From: an uncultured Ruminococcus sp.
GTDB taxonomy: Bacteria > Bacillota > Clostridia > Oscillospirales > Acutalibacteraceae
Assembly (NCBI GenBank): GCA_905234305.1
Contig: CAJOHT010000025.1
Location: 1,589 to 13,923 of the forward strand
Direction: 5' to 3'
DNA length: 12,335 nt
A program made the position numbers and the translations under genes. This document shows, one piece after another, positions 6,995 to 12,335 of this stretch. The notes beneath the pieces are model-generated. The model was not told where the DNA came from, searched no databases, and worked only from the letters and a program-made list of their open reading frames with translations. Position 1 is the stretch's first letter; the number at the start of each line of letters is the position of its first letter.

Positions 6995-8857
6995 ATGGAA
7001 GAAAAGTACAGAATCCTTTCTACAATTAAATCTCCCGCCGACCTTAAGCAATTGTCGGACGAGGAAATTATAGAACTTTGCTCTGAAATACGCGAGAAGC
7101 TGATTGAGGTCGTTTCGGTAAACGGCGGACACCTCGCTTCCAATCTCGGTATTGTAGAGCTTACTGTTGCTTTACATAAAAACTTCAATTGCCCTAACGA
7201 CAGCATAGTATGGGACGTAGGTCATCAAAGCTACGTTCATAAAATGCTCACGGGACGGTATGAAGCTATAGATACTATCCGTAAAAAAGACGGACTCGCG
7301 GGCTTCCCTAAACGGAGCGAAAGCGAGTATGACGCTTTTAACGCGGGACATTCGAGTACGTCTATCTCCGCCGCGTACGGTATCGCTCAGGCTAAACAGC
7401 TTAAGGGCGATGATTCCTATACTATCGCTATAATCGGCGACGGCTCTATGACAGGCGGACTTGCGTACGAGGGGCTTAATAACGCGGGACGTTTTAAGAA
7501 GAATTTTATCGTTATTCTTAATGATAATAAAATGTCGATTTCCAACAACGTCGGCGCTATGGCGATGAACCTTTCCCATATGCGTTTAAAGCCCGCATAT
7601 CTGAGAACAAAACGCCGTACTGAGCGGATACTTTCCCATATCCCGCTTATAGGAAATTTCTTTAAAAAGGTTCTTAAAAAGAGTAAATCTAAGCTCAAAA
7701 ACATAATTTATAAAAATACATTATTTGACTTTTTAGGCTATACCTACCTAGGCCCCGTAGACGGTCACGACCTTGACGAGCTTCATAACGCTATGGAAGT
7801 CGCTAAGAAAACAAACGGCGCCGTGCTTATTCACGTTGTTACAAAGAAAGGTAAAGGATACGAGCCTGCCGAGGAACATCCAAAAGAATTCCACGGTATC
7901 GGTAAATTCGATGTTGATACGGGTGAGCCACTTTCCAGTTCAAAAGGATTTTCATATGTATTCGGAAATCATCTCTGCGATTTAGCGGCTAAGGATAAAA
8001 AAATCTGCGCGATTACAGCCGCTATGACGCTCGGAACGGGTCTTTCCGAATTCTCAAAAAAGTATAAGGACAGATTTTTCGACGTTGGAATTGCCGAGGA
8101 ACACGCGATTACCTTCGCGTGCGGGCTTGCTACTAAGGAGATAATTCCGTTCTTTGCGGTTTATTCAACTTTTTTGCAAAGAGGCTTTGACCAGCTTATC
8201 CATGACGCGGCTATTCAGAAGCTGCACGTAGTTATTTGCGTGGACAGAGCGGGTATTGTCGGCGATGACGGCGAAACTCACCAGGGACTTTTTGACGTCA
8301 GTATGCTCAATACGATTCCTGGTACTACAATTTTTTCACCTTGTTATTTTGACGAGCTTAAGGATTCCTTGAACGCGGCGGCTTATTTATGCGACGGTCT
8401 CGCGGCGGTTCGTTATCCGCGCGGAGGTGAGCTTTATAAGCCCGAGGATTTTGAAAAGCACAGCATCAATTTTGACCTTTACGGAAAAGAAGGCGCAGCT
8501 ATCTCAATCGTAACTTACGGAAGACTTTTCTCTTATGCGTGCAAGGCTAAGGAACGCCTTGAAAAAGAGGGGATGGCCGTTAATATAATTAAGCTCTGCC
8601 GTATTAAGCCTATTGACTCTAAGGCTGTTCAACTCGCTTCCGACTCCGAAAAAATATTCTTCTTCGAGGAATCGCTAGTAGCTGGCGGAATAGGCGAGTC
8701 ATTCGGCTATGAGCTAAAAAAGACGGGCAAAAATTTCTTCTATAAAATCCATGGAATCAAGGACGCGTTCGTACGTCACGAAACCGTTGACGAAGCGCTT
8801 AATGAGTTTAAGCTGGATGACGACGGAATGATTGAGGTTATAAAGGAATATTTATGA
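6995..8857 (+). CDS. dxs: 1-deoxy-D-xylulose-5-phosphate synthase
   Basis: DXS is the thiamine-diphosphate enzyme that joins pyruvate and glyceraldehyde 3-phosphate to DXP, the entry step of the MEP isoprenoid pathway and a branch to thiamine and pyridoxal. The 620 residues match the family. Landmarks are GGHLASNLG (44-52), the thiamine-diphosphate motif GDGSMTGG...NDN (148-178), GPVDGHD (253-259), the catalytic glutamate at 368 in DVGIAEEH, YSTFLQR (390-396), DRAGIVGDDGETHQG (417-431) and RYPRGG (473-478). The ATG at 6995 is preceded by GGGGGT around 6982-6987; an AAGGA lies too close to act well. The gene ends in an ATGA overlap with tlyA, suggesting coupled translation. It is intact and confidently identified. 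Confidence 0.97.
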   Translation: MEEKYRILSTIKSPADLKQLSDEEIIELCSEIREKLIEVVSVNGGHLASNLGIVELTVALHKNFNCPNDSIVWDVGHQSYVHKMLTGRYEAIDTIRKKDGLAGFPKRSESEYDAFNAGHSSTSISAAYGIAQAKQLKGDDSYTIAIIGDGSMTGGLAYEGLNNAGRFKKNFIVILNDNKMSISNNVGAMAMNLSHMRLKPAYLRTKRRTERILSHIPLIGNFFKKVLKKSKSKLKNIIYKNTLFDFLGYTYLGPVDGHDLDELHNAMEVAKKTNGAVLIHVVTKKGKGYEPAEEHPKEFHGIGKFDVDTGEPLSSSKGFSYVFGNHLCDLAAKDKKICAITAAMTLGTGLSEFSKKYKDRFFDVGIAEEHAITFACGLATKEIIPFFAVYSTFLQRGFDQLIHDAAIQKLHVVICVDRAGIVGDDGETHQGLFDVSMLNTIPGTTIFSPCYFDELKDSLNAAAYLCDGLAAVRYPRGGELYKPEDFEKHSINFDLYGKEGAAISIVTYGRLFSYACKAKERLEKEGMAVNIIKLCRIKPIDSKAVQLASDSEKIFFFEESLVAGGIGESFGYELKKTGKNFFYKIHGIKDAFVRHETVDEALNEFKLDDDGMIEVIKEYL

Positions 8858-9657
8858 AAAAAAGACTTGACGTTCTCGTATACGAAAAGGGCTTAGCCGA
8901 AAGCCGCGAGAAAGCTAAGGCGTTTATTATGGCGGGGGAGATTTACGTCGATAATAAAAAAGCCGATAAATGCGGTCAGAGTTACGATGAAAACTCTGAC
9001 ATCGAATTCAGGGGCAAAGCTCCTAAGTATGTCAGCCGCGGCGGCTTAAAGCTCGAAAAAGCGATGAACAGCTTTAATATAGATTTAAATAATAAAACTA
9101 CAATGGATATAGGAGCGTCAACAGGCGGTTTTACCGACTGTATGCTCCAAAACGGCGCGAAGAAAGTCTATTCTGTCGACGTAGGCTACGGTCAGCTTGC
9201 GTGGAAACTCAGGAATGACGAACGCGTGGTTAATCTTGAGCGTACCAATATGCGTTATGTTACCGAGGAACAAGTGCCCGATAAAATTGATTTCTTTTCT
9301 ATAGATGTTAGTTTTATTTCTTTAAAACTTTTGCTTCCCGTAGCGCGTAAGCTGCTTTCCGATAACGCCGAGGCGGTATGCCTTATTAAGCCTCAGTTCG
9401 AAGCGGGCAGAGAAAAGGTAGGTAAAAAAGGCGTAGTCAGAGATCCCGCGGTTCACGCGGAGGTTGTTAAAAGTATTTACAGCTTCTGTCTTGATAACGG
9501 ATACAGTGTACTGGGACTCGATTTTTCGCCGATTAAAGGTCCCGAGGGTAATATAGAGTATCTTATTTATATTAAAAAATCCGACTCTCCCGTTTCAGAA
9601 GTCGATATTACTCCGACTGAGTTGGTCGAAAAATCTCACGCAAGTCTTGATAAATAG
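8854..9657 (+). CDS. tlyA: TlyA-family rRNA 2'-O-methyltransferase
   Basis: TlyA proteins are S-adenosylmethionine-dependent ribose methyltransferases acting on 16S and/or 23S rRNA; some were once called hemolysins, a label that is probably misleading here. The 267-residue product has an N-terminal S4 RNA-binding domain (about 4-60, starting RLDVLVYEKGLAESREKAK), the linker KYVSRGGLKLEKA (58-70), and an FtsJ-like methyltransferase domain with the SAM-binding motif DIGASTGGFTD (85-95), an acidic residue after strand 2 (SVDVGYG, 107-113), IDVSFISL (150-157) and KPQFEAG (179-185). AAAGGA at 8842-8847 inside dxs drives an ATG that overlaps the dxs stop by 4 bases. Which rRNA positions are modified cannot be read from the sequence. 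Confidence 0.94.
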   Translation: MKKRLDVLVYEKGLAESREKAKAFIMAGEIYVDNKKADKCGQSYDENSDIEFRGKAPKYVSRGGLKLEKAMNSFNIDLNNKTTMDIGASTGGFTDCMLQNGAKKVYSVDVGYGQLAWKLRNDERVVNLERTNMRYVTEEQVPDKIDFFSIDVSFISLKLLLPVARKLLSDNAEAVCLIKPQFEAGREKVGKKGVVRDPAVHAEVVKSIYSFCLDNGYSVLGLDFSPIKGPEGNIEYLIYIKKSDSPVSEVDITPTELVEKSHASLDK

Positions 9658-9664
9658 GTGAAGT

Positions 9665-10534
9665 ATGAAAATTGCTTTAATTGTAAATACAGATAAGAAA
9701 AAGGCGATAAGCTGCGCCGCGAATATTTCAAAAATCCTTTCCGAAAAGAATGCTGAGATAATAACTCTTAAGAAGTTTTCGGATTACGGCGTTATTAAAG
9801 ATATTAAAAACGCGCAGGTCGCGGATAATTATATCGAGCTTTTTTCGTTGTGTGACGCCGCCGTTACGGTTGGCGGCGACGGAACTATAATACACAGCGC
9901 TAAATACGCCGCCGAGTACGATACGCCGATGATAGGCATTAATGTCGGACGGTTAGGCTTTGCCGCTGAGGTCGAACCCGACAATATTAAAGATTTGTTA
10001 AGGCTTTTAAGCGGAGAGTTCTCAATCCAGAACCGTATGCTGCTTGATGTTACAGTGACGCATAAAGACGGCAGCGTTAAGAATTTTCTTGTCGTTAACG
10101 ACGCTACGGTTGCCCGTGGAAGGCTTTCCCGCATTATCGATATTTCGGTATGGCTCGATAATTCGCCTATATCGGAATATCACGCGGACGGAATTCTCTT
10201 CTCAACGCCTACGGGTTCAACCGCGTATTCATTATCCGCGGGCGGTCCCGTTGTTTATCCCGAGATGGAATGTATTCTTCTTACTCCTATCTGTCCTCAT
10301 TCGCTTATATCGCGCTCGGTAATATTTGACGGGAAATCCGTGCTTAATACAACTGTAAAAATACGGGATAATTCGCCTGCCGTACTTTCGATAGACGGCG
10401 AGGAAAATATAGAAATATCTTCTTCGGATGTAGTTACAGTAAAAAAATCCGATAAAATCCTTAAGCTGATAAAGCTCTATGACAGGAATTTTTATCAGCT
10501 ATTAAACGAAAAACTGAAAGAGAGAAAATCTTAA
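9665..10534 (+). CDS. nadK: NAD kinase
   Basis: This cytosolic enzyme phosphorylates NAD to NADP, supplying the cofactor used, for example, by MurB and the MEP pathway. The 289-residue length fits. Landmarks are the GGDGT motif (70-74), INVGRLGFA (92-100), the conserved NDATVARGR (145-153) and the glycine-rich DGILFSTPTGSTAYSLSAGG (175-194), together the usual NAD kinase signature. AGGTGA around 9656-9661, overlapping the tlyA stop, sets the ATG 7 bases after that stop. Its last base is the first base of the argR start codon. All catalytic motifs appear intact. Confidence 0.96.
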   Translation: MKIALIVNTDKKKAISCAANISKILSEKNAEIITLKKFSDYGVIKDIKNAQVADNYIELFSLCDAAVTVGGDGTIIHSAKYAAEYDTPMIGINVGRLGFAAEVEPDNIKDLLRLLSGEFSIQNRMLLDVTVTHKDGSVKNFLVVNDATVARGRLSRIIDISVWLDNSPISEYHADGILFSTPTGSTAYSLSAGGPVVYPEMECILLTPICPHSLISRSVIFDGKSVLNTTVKIRDNSPAVLSIDGEENIEISSSDVVTVKKSDKILKLIKLYDRNFYQLLNEKLKERKS

Positions 10535-10980
10535 TGAAAACTCGAAGACACGCAATGATACTTGAAATTATTAACGAATACTCGGTAGAAACTCAGGAAG
10601 AGCTTTTGCTTCTTCTCAAGAAAAACGGTTTTAATGTAACTCAGGCTACCGTTTCAAGGGATATTAAGGAGCTTAGGCTTTTAAAATCTCTTTCTCCCGA
10701 CGGTAAATACAGGTATACCTCTATAAAAAAATCCGCCTCGGATTTACAGGGAAGTGTTCAGAATTTCTTTAACAGTTCTGTGATTATGGTAAAAGCGGCG
10801 CGTAATCTTGTTGTTGTAAAAACTCTGGCAGGTATGGCTGGAGCGCTTTGCGCGACGATTGACAGTATTACGTTTGACGGAATGATTGGAACTATAGCGG
10901 GCGATGATACGATTTTTATTGCCTGTGCCGACGAGAATTTCGCGACAAAACTTGTCGTTGAGTTAAAAAACTATTTGTAA
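10534..10980 (+). CDS. argR: Arginine repressor ArgR/AhrC
   Basis: ArgR is a hexameric regulator that binds arginine and represses arginine synthesis genes while often activating catabolic ones. The 148-residue length is typical. The N-terminal winged helix-turn-helix includes the recognition segment TQATVSRDIKEL (36-47), and the C-terminal arginine-binding and oligomerisation domain includes AGMAGALCATID (100-111) and GTIAGDDTIFIA (119-130), with the paired acidic residues that bind arginine. The start overlaps the nadK stop by one base, with only a weak AAAGAGAG at 10517-10524, so translation is probably coupled to nadK. No arginine metabolism gene and no evident ARG box lies in the window. 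Its position between nadK and recN is the usual one in Firmicutes. Confidence 0.96.
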   Translation: MKTRRHAMILEIINEYSVETQEELLLLLKKNGFNVTQATVSRDIKELRLLKSLSPDGKYRYTSIKKSASDLQGSVQNFFNSSVIMVKAARNLVVVKTLAGMAGALCATIDSITFDGMIGTIAGDDTIFIACADENFATKLVVELKNYL

Positions 10981-10992
10981 TTAAGGATAAGT

Positions 10993-12335
10993 ATGCTTAA
11001 ATCATTATATATAGAAAACATTGCCGTAATTGAAAAATCCGATGTTGAGTTTTATTCGGGACTTAATATTCTTACTGGCGAAACCGGTGCTGGTAAGAGT
11101 ATCGTTATCGACGCTATTAACGCTATTCTCGGCAAACGCACCAGCCGTGAGATTATACGCGCTGGCTCCGAGGAGGCGACGGTATACGCCGTTTTTGAGA
11201 ATGTTAACGATGTAGTGCGCGAAAAGCTCTCGGAAAACGGTTACAGTCTTGAGGATGACGAGCTAATTATTAGCCGTACTCTTTCGCTTTCGGGCCTGCC
11301 GCATAAACGGACGACCAGCTAACGTTTCTTTTTTAAGAGAACTCGGGTTGAATTTAATTAATATCCACGGCCAGCACGAAAGCTACGAGCTTTTCTCGCC
11401 TGAAACTCATATAAAATATATTGATAACCTTGCCTGCGATGGTGAGCTTTTACAGCAGTATGGCGAGGCTTACGCTGAGTACAGGAAGCTGAATAAACAG
11501 CTGAATGATTTTTTGAAAAGTGAAACTAACCGCGAACAGCGTATTGATGTGCTTTCGTACCAGGTTGAGGAGCTTGAAAACGCTGATATTCAGCTTGGTG
11601 AGATTGAATCCCTTAGCGAGGAGCGCCGAGTTCTTATGAATGTCGAAAAGGTGACATCTGCGCTTCATAATGCTAAAAATGCTCTTGAAGGTTCATCGTC
11701 ATCAGGCGTTACCGATAAGCTCGACGATGTTGTTACTGCTATGAGAAAAGCGGCAGATTTAAACCCAGCATTAGAAAATCTTTTTGAGCGTATAAACGGC
11801 TTATATTATGAGCTTCAGGACGCTGGAAATGATATTTCCGAGGCAATAGACGAAATTGAGGAAAATCCCTACAGACTCGAGGAAGTTGAGGAGCGGCTCG
11901 ATTTATTGAATAAACTCTCCCGTAAGTACGGAAGTACCGAGGAGGAAATGCTTGAGTTCCTTACGGAAGCTAAAGCTGAACTTGAAAGGCTTTTAAAATT
12001 TGACGATAATGTATCCGAGCTTAAGCAAAGCCGCGACAAAGCCCGAGAAAAAGCTATTGAGCTTGCCGATAAGCTCACCGAGATACGCGAAAAGACTTCA
12101 CGTTCTTTTGAGAAAAGGGTTAAGGAGGAGATGTCTTTCCTTGATATGCCTAACGTCGAGATTGAGGTTTTGCGTAAGGAACGCGAGCTTTATGATAACG
12201 GCAGGGACGATATAGAAATACTTATTTCTGCTAACCCCGGGGAAGTACCGAAGCCTGTCGCTAAAATCGCTTCCGGAGGAGAGCTTTCGAGAATGATGCT
12301 CGCTATTAAAACGGTTCTTGCTTCTAGCGATCTTA
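10993..12335 (+). pseudogene. recN: DNA repair protein RecN, frameshifted near 11296 and cut by the right window edge
   Basis: RecN is an SMC-like ATPase acting early in double-strand break repair. The frame opening at ATG 10993 (AAGGA at 10983-10987) encodes a normal N-terminus with Walker A GETGAGKS at residues 29-36. It runs correctly to SRTLSLSG, then turns into LPHKRTTS and stops at 11320-11322. From 11297 another frame (shifted by one) continues exactly where RecN should, with CRINGRP, then LINIHGQHES, a long charged coiled-coil region and the ABC signature ASGGELSRMMLA near the edge. The family normally has about three residues (G-K-S-x-C-R-I-N-G) between the two parts; only one base (11296) remains of the nine expected, so about eight bases are missing. 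Either recN is a real pseudogene or this is a sequencing or assembly fault. The last roughly 110 residues, with Walker B, lie beyond the window. Confidence 0.88.
11297..12335 (+). CDS. recN: 3' portion of recN in the shifted frame (partial, open to window edge)
   Basis: This frame is open for 346 codons from 11297 to the edge with no stop, and every visible part resembles RecN. It has CRINGRPANVSFLREL at the start, INIHGQHES from about residue 23, and a heptad-rich acidic and basic helical stretch through the middle with EELENADIQLGEIESL typical of the coiled-coil arm. After that come DMPNVEIEV and SANPGE, then the signature ASGGELSRMMLAIK. The continued conservation argues that the frame break is recent or artificial. 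It lacks the P-loop, which is in the upstream frame. The first plausible in-frame restart is TTG 11348, with a weak purine stretch AAGAGA ahead of it, so independent translation is doubtful. Confidence 0.75.

Noticed and set aside
7172..7579. Open frame of 135 codons on the minus strand within dxs
   Set aside because: It lies wholly inside the intact dxs gene, has no family-like motifs and no plausible ribosome-binding site; it is a by-product of the dxs codon pattern.
8854..9657. TlyA as a hemolysin or toxin
   Set aside because: The S4 plus FtsJ-like domain layout and its housekeeping position point to rRNA methylation; the hemolysin name is historical.
9829..10134. Minus-strand open frame of 101 codons within nadK
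   Set aside because: Overlaps the essential GGDGT and NDATVARG motifs of nadK and resembles nothing known.
11293..11299. Programmed ribosomal frameshifting in recN
   Set aside because: There is no slippery heptamer or slow stop codon at the break, the join lacks residues conserved in the family, and RecN is not known to use recoding; a deletion explains it better.

Overview
The window comes from the chromosome of a spore-forming Firmicute, most likely a member of the Clostridia. The evidence is a gerA-gerB spore germination pair, an hprK gene, and the conserved Firmicute order xseB-ispA-dxs-tlyA-nadK-argR-recN. A gut-type Oscillospirales/Ruminococcaceae-like lineage is plausible from the layout and moderate AT-richness, but that is inference; nothing in the sequence fixes genus or species. 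All genes lie on the + strand and nearly every base is coding. I see no rRNA, tRNA, CRISPR array, insertion sequence, prophage or plasmid function, and no non-coding stretch over 100 bases.

Region 1 (1-2076) holds the 3' part of a gerA-type germinant receptor gene, cut by the left window edge, and a complete gerB-type permease gene that overlaps it by 8 bases. Their products sit together in the inner spore membrane. No gerC lipoprotein gene is in the window.

Region 2 (2077-2171) is the only real intergenic gap. It carries a good vegetative (sigma-A type) promoter pointing into hprK and some small AT-rich repeats. It has no recognisable terminator for gerAB.

Region 3 (2172-12335) is one tightly packed run of eleven genes with gaps of 21 bases or less and several stop/start overlaps: hprK, murB, rapZ, whiA, xseB, ispA, dxs, tlyA, nadK, argR, recN. 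It looks like a single long operon. It joins two sets usually met separately: a carbon-control/cell-wall/division set (HPr kinase, MurB, RapZ, WhiA), and the set for isoprenoid precursors, rRNA methylation, NADP supply, arginine regulation and DNA repair. DXS makes the first intermediate of the MEP isoprenoid pathway and IspA extends its products to farnesyl diphosphate, so these two act in one pathway; the other genes share the transcript rather than a single reaction chain.

The clearest oddity is in recN. The reading frame breaks near 11296, where about eight bases expected from the family are missing, and the rest of RecN continues in another frame to the right window edge. Two expected partners are also absent: yvcK (usually between rapZ and whiA) and xseA (usually before xseB). 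I found no convincing new biological system; this is a mostly ordinary housekeeping region with a broken or misassembled recN and an unusual operon fusion.
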